From Bacteroidales bacterium (GTDB lineage: Bacteria; Bacteroidota; Bacteroidia; Bacteroidales; F082): 64,000 nt of DNA. The stretch covers positions 1-64,000 of the forward strand of contig JASBYY010000009.1 in the NCBI GenBank assembly GCA_029983675.1, written 5' to 3'. The position numbers were made by a program, and so were the translations under genes. The notes beneath the pieces are model-generated. The model was not told the DNA's origin. It did not search any database and was given only the letters and a program-made list of their open reading frames with translations. Below are positions 1-8,476 of the stretch, piece by piece; the stretch's first letter is position 1; each line of letters starts with the position of its first letter.

Positions 1-74
1 TTATAGGCGACGTGCATGATGTTCAGCCCAAACTCATCAAGGCCTATAAGACCTGTAACATTCCACAACAGTAA
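1..74 (+). CDS. Electron transfer flavoprotein alpha subunit, C-terminal end (partial)
   Basis: An open frame enters from the left edge (codons begin at base 3) and stops at the TAA at 72-74. The last residues read IGDVHDVQPKLIKAYK, which resembles the conserved extreme C-terminus of EtfA (GD-hydrophobic-x-x-V-P-x-L). The stop lies 13 bases before the acyl-CoA dehydrogenase start, and an etfB-etfA-acyl-CoA dehydrogenase order is common in Bacteroidota. Only about 23 residues are visible, so the call rests on this short match plus context. EtfA would bind FAD and accept electrons from the downstream dehydrogenase. Confidence 0.55.
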   Translation, partial: IGDVHDVQPKLIKAYKTCNIPQQ

Positions 75-87
75 AAAAAGACAAGAT

Positions 88-1794
88 ATGAATTTTTATA
101 GTGATAATGAGCGTCTTAGGTCGTATCTAAACCATCCAATGATGGAAAAGATTGCCACGCTCAAGGAAGACAACTTCAAAGATAAGGATAGCGACGAATT
201 GGCTCCCGCCGATGCCAAAGATGCCATTGACAGCTACGACAAGGTTCTTGAAATCATCGGTGAAATTTCGGGTGAAGTACTCGAAGCCAATGCCGAAGAG
301 GTTGATCACGAAGGCCCTCAGGTGATTGACGGCACCGTGAAATATGCCAGAGGCACACAGCAGAATCATGAGGCCTTGCGCGATGCCGGCTTGTACGGCA
401 TGTCGCTGCCCCGCAAGTACAACGGTCTGAACTTCCCCTACGTTCCCTACGTCATGGCCGCCGAAATCGTTTCGCGTGCCGATGCCGGTTTTGCAAATAT
501 CTGGGGCTTGCAGGACTGCGCCGAAACCATTTACGAGTTTGCGTCCGAAGAAATCAAAGATGCCTATCTCCCGTTGATTAACCAAGGTGCCACATGCTCG
601 ATGGACCTCACCGAACCCGATGCAGGTTCCGACTTGCAGTCGGTGCGTCTGAAAGCCAGCTATGACGAGGCTTCAAAATGCTGGAGACTCAACGGCGTAA
701 AACGCTTCATCACCAATGGTGATGCCGACATCAAGCTTGTGTTGGCACGTTCCGAAGAGGGTACCAGCGACGGACGTGGTCTTTCCTATTTCCTTTACGA
801 CAGAAAAGACCGTGCTGTCAGGGTTCGCCGCATTGAGAACAAGTTGGGTATCAAAGGATCGCCCACCTGCGAACTTGTCTTCAACAACGCTCCTGCCCTG
901 CTTATCGGAGAACGTCGCTTGGGACTGATCAAATACGTGATGTCGCTGATGAACGGCGCTCGCCTTGGCGTTGGTGCACAGTCAGTAGGTCTGTCAGAAG
1001 CCGCTTGCCGCGAGGCCGTCAAATATGCTCACGAAAGAGAGCAGTTTGGAAAAGCCATTGTCAGTTTCCCTCAGGTATTTGAGATTCTAGCCCTGATGCG
1101 TGCCAAAACCGATGCATCGCGTTCACTGCTGTACGAAACCGCACGCTTTGTCGATATCTACAAGATTTACGACCAGATATCCAAGGAAAGAGACCTGACT
1201 TCAGATGAAAGAGCGGAGATGAAAACCGCCCAGAAGTACGCCGACGTGTTCACCCCATTGCTGAAACTATTTGCAAGTGAATACGCCAACCAGAATGCCT
1301 ACGACTGCATTCAGGTGCATGGTGGTTCGGGCTTCATGAAAGAATACAAATGCGAACGCCTCTACCGCGACGCTCGTATTCTTAGCATTTACGAAGGCAC
1401 CTCTCAGCTCCAGGTTGTGGCCGCCATCCGTGGTATCGGCAACGGCACCTACATGAAGCGTGTCGAAGAATACGAAGCCATGCCTGTGAAGGAAGAACTG
1501 CAAAGCCTGCGCAACAGACTATCCGGACTGAAAGATGCTTTTGCCAAGCTGCATGAAATCGCCGCATCGTGGGGTACCACCAGCGAAATGTACAACTTCA
1601 ACGCACGTCGCTTAGTCGAATCGATGGGTTACCTCATCATGGGGCACCTGCTACTGCAAGACAGCAACCGTTGCGACTGCTTCAAGAAATCGTGTGAAAT
1701 CATGATTGGTCTTGGCGAAGCCGAGATTGCCAGAAATATTGCATTCTTCCAGAATTTCAAGGAAGAGGATTTGGAATCTTATAAAATGAATTGA
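88..1794 (+). CDS. Acyl-CoA dehydrogenase (large, C-terminally extended form)
   Basis: FAD-dependent enzyme introducing the alpha-beta double bond into acyl-CoA and passing electrons to ETF. The start was placed at the ATG at 88 (protein begins MNFYSDNERLRSY, 568 aa). An upstream in-frame ATG at 16 would overlap the preceding gene. Visible family signatures are the flavin/substrate motif around TCSMDLTEPDAGSD, the REQFGKAI segment, the VHGGSGFMKEY motif and IYEGTSQLQ, whose Glu436 corresponds to the catalytic base of short/medium-chain enzymes. The protein is about 180 residues longer than MCAD-type enzymes because of a C-terminal helical extension, as in the roughly 570-aa Bacteroidota clade. 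It is followed directly by a fabG-type gene, which suggests a short fatty-acyl-CoA interconversion module. Chain-length specificity cannot be read from the sequence. Confidence 0.93.
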   Translation: MNFYSDNERLRSYLNHPMMEKIATLKEDNFKDKDSDELAPADAKDAIDSYDKVLEIIGEISGEVLEANAEEVDHEGPQVIDGTVKYARGTQQNHEALRDAGLYGMSLPRKYNGLNFPYVPYVMAAEIVSRADAGFANIWGLQDCAETIYEFASEEIKDAYLPLINQGATCSMDLTEPDAGSDLQSVRLKASYDEASKCWRLNGVKRFITNGDADIKLVLARSEEGTSDGRGLSYFLYDRKDRAVRVRRIENKLGIKGSPTCELVFNNAPALLIGERRLGLIKYVMSLMNGARLGVGAQSVGLSEAACREAVKYAHEREQFGKAIVSFPQVFEILALMRAKTDASRSLLYETARFVDIYKIYDQISKERDLTSDERAEMKTAQKYADVFTPLLKLFASEYANQNAYDCIQVHGGSGFMKEYKCERLYRDARILSIYEGTSQLQVVAAIRGIGNGTYMKRVEEYEAMPVKEELQSLRNRLSGLKDAFAKLHEIAASWGTTSEMYNFNARRLVESMGYLIMGHLLLQDSNRCDCFKKSCEIMIGLGEAEIARNIAFFQNFKEEDLESYKMN

Positions 1795-1796
1795 AA

Positions 1797-2543
1797 ATGA
1801 AACTCTTAGAAAATAAAACCGCATTAATTACCGGCGCCGCCCGTGGCATTGGAAAATCCATCGCCATGCGTTTTGCCCAAGAAGGCTGCAACATCGCCTT
1901 CACCGATCTTCAGTACAACGATGTGGCCAAAGCCACCGAATCGGAACTGGCCGCTTTAGGCGTGAAAGTGAAGTTCTATGCTTCCAATGCCGCCAATTAT
2001 GAAGAAACCCTTACAACCGTCGATCAGATTGCCACTGACTTCGGCAGCATCGACATCCTGGTCAACAACGCCGGTATCACAAAAGACACCGCTTTGAAAC
2101 GCATGACCGAAGACCAATGGGATGCCGTTATCAGCGTCAACCTCAAGTCGGTATTCAACTTTACGAAGGCCGTCCAGCCCATCATGTGGCGCCAAAACTC
2201 CGGCAGCATCATCAGCATGAGTTCCGTGGTCGGCATTTCGGGTAATGCCAACCAGTGCAACTACTCGGCATCTAAGGCCGGTATCATCGGTTTCACCAAG
2301 TCGGCAGCCAAGGAGATGGGCGTGCGTAACATTCGCTGCAACGCCATCGCTCCCGGCTTCATCATCACCGACATGACCGCCGTGCTGCCCGAAGAAGTGA
2401 AACAGGAATGGAACGCCCGTATTCCGCTGCGTCGTGGCGGTACGCCAGAGGATGTAGCCAACGTAGCACTCTTCTTGGCCAGCGACCTTTCATCGTATGT
2501 GTCGGGACAAGTCATCCACTGCTGTGGCGGCATGAACACCTAA
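1797..2543 (+). CDS. fabG: 3-oxoacyl-[ACP] reductase FabG-type SDR
   Basis: NADPH-dependent short-chain dehydrogenase reducing 3-oxoacyl-ACP (or acetoacetyl-CoA). The 248-aa protein starting at the ATG at 1797 has the exact length of FabG. A TTG six bases upstream is also in frame but less likely. Visible features are the Rossmann glycine motif TGAARGIG (residues 12-19), NNAG (90-93), the catalytic Ser142/143, Tyr156 and Lys160 in YSASK, and the C-terminal GQVIHCCGGMNT ending typical of Bacteroidota FabG. It begins 2 bases after the acyl-CoA dehydrogenase stop, so the two are surely co-transcribed. A strong terminator follows. Whether it serves fatty-acid synthesis or acyl-CoA metabolism with its neighbour is open; the ETF/dehydrogenase context slightly favours acyl-CoA. 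Confidence 0.93.
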   Translation: MKLLENKTALITGAARGIGKSIAMRFAQEGCNIAFTDLQYNDVAKATESELAALGVKVKFYASNAANYEETLTTVDQIATDFGSIDILVNNAGITKDTALKRMTEDQWDAVISVNLKSVFNFTKAVQPIMWRQNSGSIISMSSVVGISGNANQCNYSASKAGIIGFTKSAAKEMGVRNIRCNAIAPGFIITDMTAVLPEEVKQEWNARIPLRRGGTPEDVANVALFLASDLSSYVSGQVIHCCGGMNT

Positions 2544-2576
2544 GAGAATAGTTCAATCCGATATTCATCTATTACC

Positions 2577-2611
2577 AAGCGGGAGAAAATGTTATTTTCT
2601 CCCGCTTTTTT
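2577..2611 (+). terminator. Intrinsic terminator after fabG
   Basis: Perfect 14-bp stem (2577-2590 with 2594-2607, core GCGGGAGAAAAT), a 3-base GTT loop and a T-run to 2611. It lies 33 bases downstream of the fabG stop. Confidence 0.92.
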
Positions 2612-2773
2612 ATGTTGGTTGCCGAAAACGATCTCTGCAAACAACATGGTGCTCTACACTTTTGTCATCCGGATTCTTATCACGATAGAAATTATCGGCG
2701 CAATCAATATTTAGCAAGAAAAAACAAGGAGACCTACTGTTTACATGAAAACCCACAGGTTAGGGCTATGCAC

Positions 2774-2796
2774 AAAAAAAGCCGCTCAAAAGCGGC
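2774..2796 (-). terminator. Terminator of the tRNA-Leu transcript
   Basis: On the minus strand a GCCGCT-TTTG-AGCGGC hairpin (2781-2796) is followed by seven Ts (2774-2780). It sits 10 bases past the 3' end of the second tRNA-Leu. Confidence 0.88.
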
Positions 2797-2806
2797 CTGT
2801 TTGTTG

Positions 2807-2888
2807 TGCCCCGAACAGGAATCGAACCTGCACTCCTCTCGAAATACGCACCTGAAACGTACGCGTCTACCAATTCCGCCATCGGGGC
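2807..2888 (-). tRNA. tRNA-Leu (anticodon CAG)
   Basis: The minus strand folds as a class II tRNA. The 7-bp acceptor stem is GCCCCGA/TCGGGGC with discriminator A. The D-arm reads TGGCGGAATTGGTAGAC. The anticodon stem is TACGT/GCGTA with loop TTCAGGT, giving anticodon CAG. There is a long variable arm and a T-arm with GGTTCGATTCC. CCA is not encoded. It is second in a two-gene tRNA-Leu transcript, 11 bases downstream of the GAG gene. Confidence 0.96.
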
Positions 2889-2899
2889 TTGGAAAGAGG

Positions 2900-2983
2900 T
2901 GCCCAGGACAAGAGTCGAACTTGCATGCCGGAACCGGCACCACCCCCTCAAAGTGGCGTGTCTACCAATTTCACCACCTGGGC
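2900..2983 (-). tRNA. tRNA-Leu (anticodon GAG)
   Basis: Class II tRNA on the minus strand. The acceptor stem is GCCCAGG/CCTGGGC with discriminator A. The anticodon stem is CCACT/GGTGG with loop TTGAGGG, giving anticodon GAG. There is a long variable arm and a T-arm with AGTTCGACTCT. CCA is not encoded. It is the first gene of the pair; a promoter -7 box lies 14 bases upstream. Confidence 0.96.
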
Positions 2984-2996
2984 CCTAAATCGGCTG

Positions 2997-3004
2997 CAAA
3001 AATA
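2997..3004 (-). promoter_or_regulatory. Promoter -7 box for the tRNA-Leu pair
   Basis: TATTTTTG on the minus strand, matching the Bacteroidota -7 consensus TAnnTTTG, 14 bases upstream of the GAG tRNA. No clear -33 element is seen at ideal spacing. Confidence 0.7.
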
Positions 3005-3074
3005 CACTTTTTTTGAATGCAATCGCACAATCGGAAAAAAATATTTTCGCGACATCAATTTGATACAAATTTAC

Positions 3075-3082
3075 TACTTTTG
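3075..3082 (+). promoter_or_regulatory. Promoter -7 box for the DUF4301 gene
   Basis: TACTTTTG matches TAnnTTTG and lies 22 bases before the ATG at 3105. Confidence 0.65.
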
Positions 3083-3104
3083 AATCGAAATAAAAGCGCA
3101 TCAC

Positions 3105-4655
3105 ATGTTATCAGCAAACGACACAAAACAACTATTTGAAAAAAACATCACCGAACAACAAGTTGCCGAACAACTTGCAAGGCTGAAACGAGGCACCGTT
3201 TTCGCCCGTTTAGTCTGCCCTGCCACTATCGGCAAGGGTATTAAACAAATGGATGAATCCGAACGGCAACACTACATCGAGGTGTTCGAGAACGACAAGG
3301 AATACTACCGGCTCGTGAAGTTCGTCCCGGCTTCGGGTGCCGCAAGCCGCATGTTCAAAGACTTGTTTTCGTTTATCGAACAGTTTGATAACCGATGTCT
3401 TCCAAACGATTATTTGCAAAATCATCCCGATAATGCCGTTACGCAGTTTTTCAACAACCTGAAACATTTTGCATTCTACGAACAACTGAACCATACTGTG
3501 CAAAATCTATACGGAAAAGATCTCGATACCCTAATGCGCGAAAACAAGCTGGTGGATATTGCAAAAGCCTTGCTGTCGGAAAACGGCATGTCGTATGGGA
3601 AACTGCCCAAAGCGCTGCTTCTTTTCCACAGGTACAAGGATTTCTGCCGCATGGCCATTGAGGAGCATTTTTGTGAGGCAGCCGAATACGCTTGTAATAC
3701 TGATGGCACAGCAAAGTTGCATTTCACGGTATCACCCGAACACAAAACACTGTTCCGAAAAGCGATTGAAGACCTACGTTCCCATTACGAGCAAACATAT
3801 CACATACAGCTTGAAATCGATCTTTCCACCCAGAAGCCTTCCACCGACACCATAGCGTTAGATGTTGACGGAGCACCTTTCAGAAATGCCGATGGCAGCC
3901 TGTTGTTTCGTCCGGGCGGACATGGCGCACTGATAGAAAACCTGAATGAGTTGCGTGAGGAAATCGTATTCATCAAGAACATTGACAATGTTTCCGTCGA
4001 ATCGAAAGCGACATCCGGGTTTTCCTATAAAAAGGCACTGGCCGGCTACCTCATGCACTTGCAGCAGCGTTGTTTCGAATACCTCGAACTGCTTGACGAC
4101 GGCAGCCTGTCCGATGCTGAAATCGATGAAATCATCGGCTTTGCGCGTGATGAACTTACCATTGATATTCCCGCCTTTATTGACGATTACAGCAGCATTG
4201 AGAAAATCGACTTCCTCTATGAGCGTCTCAACCGCCCCATGCGTGTGTGCGGCGTGGTGCGCAACGACGGTGAACCTGGCGGCGGCCCTTATTGGGTCCG
4301 CAATGCGGATGACGAGGCTTCTCTGCAAATTGTCGAATCCTCGCAAATCAACCACGAAAACGCCGAACAGGAGTGCATATTCAGGGATGCCACCCATTTC
4401 AACCCCGTGGATTTGGTCTGCGGATGCTGGAACTACATGGGCGAAGCCTTCAACCTGACGGATTTTGTCGATCCAAGTACCGCTTTCATATCGAATAAAT
4501 CGCAAGGCGGACGCGAATTGAAGGCATTGGAGCTGCCCGGACTTTGGAACGGGGCAATGGCTGACTGGATCACTGTATTTGTAGAAGTGCCGACAGCGAC
4601 TTTCAATCCCGTGAAGACCGTGAACGACCTGCTGAAAGACATGCACCAGCTGTAA
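3105..4655 (+). CDS. DUF4301 family protein, function unknown
   Basis: A 516-aa soluble protein without signal peptide or membrane segments. I recognise it as the Bacteroidota DUF4301 family from its length and the motif LVKFVPASGAASRMFK (about residues 68-83), followed by a conserved FDVDGAPFRN-like region (here ALDVDGAPFRN) and FRPGGHGALIENLN (about 265-280). A C-terminal GVVRNDGEPGGGPYWV (near 385-400) is also conserved-looking. The glycine-rich PASGAASRM segment plus RPGGHGALI recalls sugar-nucleotide pyrophosphorylase folds, but that is only a resemblance. It is monocistronic, between a tRNA pair and a bidirectional terminator, so context gives no functional clue. Confidence 0.85.
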   Translation: MLSANDTKQLFEKNITEQQVAEQLARLKRGTVFARLVCPATIGKGIKQMDESERQHYIEVFENDKEYYRLVKFVPASGAASRMFKDLFSFIEQFDNRCLPNDYLQNHPDNAVTQFFNNLKHFAFYEQLNHTVQNLYGKDLDTLMRENKLVDIAKALLSENGMSYGKLPKALLLFHRYKDFCRMAIEEHFCEAAEYACNTDGTAKLHFTVSPEHKTLFRKAIEDLRSHYEQTYHIQLEIDLSTQKPSTDTIALDVDGAPFRNADGSLLFRPGGHGALIENLNELREEIVFIKNIDNVSVESKATSGFSYKKALAGYLMHLQQRCFEYLELLDDGSLSDAEIDEIIGFARDELTIDIPAFIDDYSSIEKIDFLYERLNRPMRVCGVVRNDGEPGGGPYWVRNADDEASLQIVESSQINHENAEQECIFRDATHFNPVDLVCGCWNYMGEAFNLTDFVDPSTAFISNKSQGGRELKALELPGLWNGAMADWITVFVEVPTATFNPVKTVNDLLKDMHQL

Positions 4656-4674
4656 TCACCGATTGCCATTAAAC

Positions 4675-4707
4675 AAAAGCCGCAACCCTTTCGGATTGCG
4701 GCTTTTT
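4675..4707. terminator. Bidirectional terminator between DUF4301 gene and rplT
   Basis: An 11-bp stem AAAAGCCGCAA / TTGCGGCTTTT with a 10-base loop has A/T runs on both sides, so it can end transcripts from both convergent units. Confidence 0.92.
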
Positions 4708-4744
4708 GGTTATCGTGTCGCAAGACACGCGTTGCCGGCAGTGA

Positions 4745-5089
4745 TTATTTCACTTTCTCGACAATGGCCTTGAAGGCTTCCGGATTGTTCAAAGCGAGGT
4801 CGGCAAGAACCTTGCGGTTGATCTCGATGTCGCTCTTGTTCAACTTATCCATGAACACGCTGTATGACATGCCATATTCGCGGATAGCTGCATTGATACG
4901 GATGATCCACAAGGATCTGAATTCGCGTTTCTTGTTTCTTCTGTCGCGATAAGCGTAAGTTTGTCCTTTTTCATAGGAGTTTTTCGCCACAGTCCAGACA
5001 TTCTTTCTCTTTCCGAACTGACCTTTCGTTTTCTTGAGGATTTTCTTGCGTCTAGCTCTTGAAGCTACTGCATTGACTGATCTTGTCAT
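4745..5089 (-). CDS. rplT: 50S ribosomal protein L20
   Basis: A 114-aa basic protein beginning [16 protein letters not shown], with the L20 signature around [15 protein letters not shown] and [13 protein letters not shown]. It binds 23S rRNA early in large-subunit assembly and is often an autorepressor of its operon. Last gene of the thrS-infC-rpmI-rplT operon. The 79-base gap to rpmI is longer than elsewhere in the operon, but no convincing L20-binding structure was identified there. Confidence 0.98.
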   Translation of the reverse strand: MTRSVNAVASRARRKKILKKTKGQFGKRKNVWTVAKNSYEKGQTYAYRDRRNKKREFRSLWIIRINAAIREYGMSYSVFMDKLNKSDIEINRKVLADLALNNPEAFKAIVEKVK

Positions 5090-5168
5090 TTTTTGTTAGT
5101 TTTTTCGTTCAGCGCCTCGCCCCTTTCGAGAACTTTTCTGCTGATACAAAGGTTAAACATTGATTGGA

Positions 5169-5363
5169 TTACACGAGAAGCAGTTTCTTGACAACTTTCT
5201 CATCGGCTTTCTCGACGATTGCCGTATGATCAAGGTTGCGCTTTCTTTTTTGGCTTTTCTTGGTCAGGATGTGACCATGATAGGCATGCTTTCTCTTGAT
5301 TTTACCGGAGCCCGTCAATTGGAAACGTTTCTTCGCTCCGGAATTGGTCTTCATTTTTGGCAT
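5169..5363 (-). CDS. rpmI: 50S ribosomal protein L35
   Basis: A 64-aa very basic protein starting [14 protein letters not shown], with the L35 pattern [29 protein letters not shown]. The normal length is 64-66 residues. It lies 35 bases downstream of infC and upstream of rplT, the standard order. Confidence 0.97.
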   Translation of the reverse strand: MPKMKTNSGAKKRFQLTGSGKIKRKHAYHGHILTKKSQKRKRNLDHTAIVEKADEKVVKKLLLV

Positions 5364-5398
5364 TTTCGCAATTATTTAAGTAGTTAAAAATGAGTTTT

Positions 5399-5965
5399 CT
5401 ATCCTTTATTTGTCTTAGGAGCCACCATCATTTGCATCCGTTTCCCCTCTAATTTAGGCATGGCTTCCACCTTTCCGAACTCCTCAAGTTCCTGTGCGAA
5501 CTTCAGCAGCATGATTTCGCCCTGATCCTTATAGACGATGGAACGCCCCCTGAAAAACACCTCCACCTTCACCTTTGCCCCTTCTTGCAGGAAGCGTTTG
5601 GCGTGGTTCAGCTTGAACTCGAAGTCGTGTTCATCGGTCTGTGGTCCTAAACGGATCTCCTTGACAACGACTTTCGTCGCTTTCGCCTTCATCTCTTTCT
5701 GCTTTTTCTTCTGGTCAAAGATGAATTTCTTGTAATCCATGACCTTGCAGACCGGAGGATTGGCATCAGGAGAAATCTCCACCAAATCAAGTTCCTTGGA
5801 TTCGGCAATACGCAACGCCTCTTTCAACGGATATATTTTTGATTCGATTTCTTCTCCAACCAATCGAACCATCGGAGCTTTGATGTACTCGTTTATCCGA
5901 TGTTTGTTTTCGTCATTGTCTTTACGACGTGGCGAAAATCTTCCTGATGCTGGGGACTGTGCTAT
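5399..5965 (-). CDS. infC: Translation initiation factor IF-3 (non-AUG start)
   Basis: IF-3 binds the 30S subunit, prevents premature 50S joining and proofreads the start codon. The first in-frame ATG (5872) would remove the conserved beginning of the N-domain (HRINEYIKAPMVRLVGEE). Reading upstream there is no ATG, GTG or TTG before the in-frame TAG at 5978-5980. The candidates are AUU at 5974, which abuts the GGAG, and AUA at 5965, nine bases after a GGAG. I chose AUA: it gives a 188-aa protein beginning (M)AQSPASGRF with a basic tail, like other Bacteroidota IF-3. Both domains are present (the linker region contains FGPQTD-like LGPQTDEHDF). Non-AUG starts in infC allow autoregulation in other bacteria; that this occurs here is inferred. 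Confidence 0.93.
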   Translation of the reverse strand: MAQSPASGRFSPRRKDNDENKHRINEYIKAPMVRLVGEEIESKIYPLKEALRIAESKELDLVEISPDANPPVCKVMDYKKFIFDQKKKQKEMKAKATKVVVKEIRLGPQTDEHDFEFKLNHAKRFLQEGAKVKVEVFFRGRSIVYKDQGEIMLLKFAQELEEFGKVEAMPKLEGKRMQMMVAPKTNKG

Positions 5966-6010
5966 GGTTTTAATCTCCTATCTTTTTGTTAAACAACTAT
6001 TTGTGTTATC

Positions 6011-7951
6011 CTATCTGATACTTTGTTCTTCTTCAACTTGTTTGACAATCATCTTGCCGAAATCTTCTATCGACATCGACCCAAGATCGACTTGTCCGTG
6101 ACGGCGCACCGATACGCTGCTCTCATTCTCCTCTTTCTCGCCCACAATAAGCATGTAGGGGAGTTTCTTCACTTCGGCATCGCGGATTTTACGGCCAATC
6201 TTCTCATTTCTGTCGTCAATGAGGGCGCGAATATCGGACTTTTTCAAATACGATTGCACTTTTTCGGCATAATCGAGGTATTTTTCGCTTACCGGCAGGA
6301 TGATCAACTGATCGGGAGCAAGCCACAACGGGAACTCTCCGGCACAATGCTCAAGCAACACTGCCACAAAGCGTTCCATCGAACCGAAAGGTGCCCTATG
6401 GATCATCACGGGACGGTGTTTCTCGTTGTCGGATCCGATATAACTCAAGTCGAAACGTTCAGGCAGGTTGTAATCCACTTGGATAGTGCCCAACTGCCAT
6501 TTTCTTCCGATGGCATCGCGCACCATAAAGTCGAGCTTGGGACCGTAGAAAGCAGCCTCACCATATTCGATACGTGCCGGCAGGTTCTTTTCTTTACAGG
6601 CCTCAACGATGGCCGCTTCAGCTTTCGCCCAGTTTTCGTCAGTACCCACATATTTTTCATGGTCGTTGGGGTCGCGGAGCGAAATCTGCGCTTCAAAATT
6701 AGTGAAACTCAATGCTTTGAAGATAATTTCGATAATCTCCATCACATGGATAAACTCTTCCTTCACTTGGTCAGGACAACAGAAAATATGGGCGTCGTCT
6801 TGTGTAAACGATCGCACACGAGTCAAGCCATGCAACTCTCCGCTCTGCTCATAACGGTAAACCGTTCCGAACTCGGCGAGACGCACCGGCATTTCCTTGT
6901 AGGAACGCGGCAGCCACTTGTAAATCATGCAGTGATGGGGGCAGTTCATGGGTTTCAGCAGATACTCCTCGCCTTCTTCGGGCGTGGTAATCGGGCGAAA
7001 ACTATCAGCACCGTAATGGTCCCAATGCCCCGAAGTCACGTACAACTGTTTGCCTCCGATATGGGGCGTGATGACTTGTTCGTAACCATAGTCCTTCTGT
7101 ATCTTCGTCAGGAAATCCTGCAAGCGCAAGCGCAGCGCCGTTCCCTTGGGAAGCCAAATAGGAAGTCCTTTGCCCACCATTTCGTTGAACATAAAAAGCT
7201 CCAGCTCTTTGCCAAGTTTGCGATGATCACGCTTTTTGGCTTCTTCCAAAAGCACCAAGTAATCATCCAGGTCTTTCTTTTTAGGGAAGGTGATGCCATA
7301 GACACGGGTCAACTGTTTGCGTTTCTCGTCGCCACGCCAGTAGGCTCCGGCCAACGATGTCAGCTTCACAGCCTTGATGACGCTTGCATCGGGGATGTGT
7401 GGACCGCGGCAGAGGTCGGTAAATCCGCCACACCTATAATATGTAATGGTGCCGTCTTCGAGGTCGTTGATCAGCTCCACCTTGTATTCGTCTCCTTTTT
7501 TCTTGAAATAATCCAACGCATCGGCTTTTGAGACATCAATGCGTTCGAACGTCTGTTTTTCACGTGCCAACTCCAACATTTTGTTTTCGATGGCAGCGAG
7601 GCTGGCTTCCGTCAAACTGAAGTCGCCAGTGTCAATATCATAATAGAAACCACTATCCACAGCAGGCCCGATACCAAATTTCACACCCGGATAGAGTGCT
7701 TCGATAGCTTCGGCCATTAAATGAGCCGACGAATGCCAGAAAGTGGCCTTTCCTTCGGGATCATCCCATCTGAAAAGCTGAATTTCGGCATCTTCGCAGA
7801 TAGGACGCATGGCATCCCACATACTGCCGTTCACCTTGGCTGACAGCACATTACGCGCCAAGCCTTCGCTCAAACTACGGGCAATATCCAAAGGCGTTAC
7901 ACCGGCTTCATACTGTCTGACGCTGCGGTCAGGAAATGTAATACTGATCAT
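6011..7951 (-). CDS. thrS: Threonyl-tRNA synthetase
   Basis: Class II synthetase charging tRNA-Thr. The start was set at ATG 7951 (protein [15 protein letters not shown], 646 aa), which has a GAGAGG element about 8 bases upstream; an extension to 7996 is not family-like. In order there are an N-terminal TGS domain (1-62), an editing/SAD domain containing [10 protein letters not shown] and the late [12 protein letters not shown] zinc/editing motif (about 180-192), the class II catalytic core with [12 protein letters not shown] and [21 protein letters not shown] (about 330-370), and an anticodon-binding C-terminus. It heads the thrS-infC-rpmI-rplT operon, with a good promoter about 27 bases upstream. 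Confidence 0.98.
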   Translation of the reverse strand: MISITFPDRSVRQYEAGVTPLDIARSLSEGLARNVLSAKVNGSMWDAMRPICEDAEIQLFRWDDPEGKATFWHSSAHLMAEAIEALYPGVKFGIGPAVDSGFYYDIDTGDFSLTEASLAAIENKMLELAREKQTFERIDVSKADALDYFKKKGDEYKVELINDLEDGTITYYRCGGFTDLCRGPHIPDASVIKAVKLTSLAGAYWRGDEKRKQLTRVYGITFPKKKDLDDYLVLLEEAKKRDHRKLGKELELFMFNEMVGKGLPIWLPKGTALRLRLQDFLTKIQKDYGYEQVITPHIGGKQLYVTSGHWDHYGADSFRPITTPEEGEEYLLKPMNCPHHCMIYKWLPRSYKEMPVRLAEFGTVYRYEQSGELHGLTRVRSFTQDDAHIFCCPDQVKEEFIHVMEIIEIIFKALSFTNFEAQISLRDPNDHEKYVGTDENWAKAEAAIVEACKEKNLPARIEYGEAAFYGPKLDFMVRDAIGRKWQLGTIQVDYNLPERFDLSYIGSDNEKHRPVMIHRAPFGSMERFVAVLLEHCAGEFPLWLAPDQLIILPVSEKYLDYAEKVQSYLKKSDIRALIDDRNEKIGRKIRDAEVKKLPYMLIVGEKEENESSVSVRRHGQVDLGSMSIEDFGKMIVKQVEEEQSIR

Positions 7952-7977
7952 GGCTATACCTCTCAAAAAAACGCCTG

Positions 7978-7985
7978 CAAAAGTA
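7978..7985 (-). promoter_or_regulatory. Promoter -7 box for thrS operon
   Basis: TACTTTTG on the minus strand, 26 bases upstream of the thrS ATG. The leader would be about 20 nt, too short for a T-box or attenuator. Confidence 0.7.
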
Positions 7986-8096
7986 CACAAATTCATTGAA
8001 ATAAAATCATTTCAGGGATAGAAAGTTATATTATTTTGAAAAAAATGACTTTTATCCCAAAACGGTCAATAGGACTCAAACCGTGGCCTTCCATTG

Positions 8097-8123
8097 AATT
8101 TCTAATGACCGCCATTAGAAATT
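8097..8123. repeat. 11-bp perfect inverted repeat
   Basis: AATTTCTAATG (8097-8107) and CATTAGAAATT (8113-8123) separated by ACCGC. It lies between two divergent promoters and is not followed by a T-run, so it is more operator-like than terminator-like. No matching copy was noticed elsewhere. Confidence 0.6.
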
Positions 8124-8350
8124 ATTATTTGCAAGTATATGTTATTCAACTATTTGTAAAACAAACCACAACTTTTTCTTTTCTAACGACCGATTTGGGT
8201 TTAATGTCACGGCAAACGAAAAAACACCCTGAAAAACCAACACAACGATGTAAGCCGTATGATTTTTGTGTGTAAAGATGTTGCATGATTGTGCTGGGAC
8301 AATTTACTTAAAAAATCCGCTTTCGCAACTTCGGGTATGAAAAATATAAG

Positions 8351-8358
8351 TACTTTTG
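8351..8358 (+). promoter_or_regulatory. Promoter -7 box for rhodanese gene
   Basis: TACTTTTG matches TAnnTTTG and would give a leader of roughly 110 nt before the ATG at 8477. Confidence 0.6.
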
Positions 8359-8476
8359 CCACTTTCATAAAACACGCAGTGCAATGACACTGCAATGAAC
8401 AACAAAGAAAGAATGATTTCAATATTTCTGATTATCAAATGAATACATCACCAACCACAAAACAGCATTACTTGTT

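Larger units (their letters stand above)
7986..8476. other. 491-bp intergenic region between divergent thrS and rhodanese gene
   Basis: AT-rich and without a credible ORF; the 79-aa frame at 8036-8275 has no coding look. It holds the thrS promoter side, an 11-bp perfect inverted repeat at 8097-8123, and a promoter -7 box at 8351-8358 firing rightwards. A weak GCAGTG/CACTGC hairpin at 8376-8393 falls in the leader of the rhodanese gene. Confidence 0.6.

Noticed and set aside
2612..3016. Plus-strand open frames around 2612-3083
   Set aside because: They run through the two tRNA-Leu genes and a terminator; similar spurious proteins are a known product of annotating antisense tRNA.
3858..4646. 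262-aa minus-strand frame opposite the DUF4301 gene
   Set aside because: Antisense shadow with no family features; the plus-strand frame is full-length with conserved motifs.
5090..5168. L20-binding autoregulatory structure between rpmI and rplT
   Set aside because: The gap is long enough, but I could not identify a pseudoknot or 23S-rRNA mimic by eye.
6023..7531. 502-aa open frame on the plus strand opposite thrS
   Set aside because: Antisense shadow of a well-conserved thrS; no domain, start context or promoter of its own.
8036..8275. 79-aa frame in the thrS-rhodanese intergenic region
   Set aside because: Spans the 8097-8123 inverted repeat, low-complexity composition and no promoter or ribosome-binding context; treated as non-coding.
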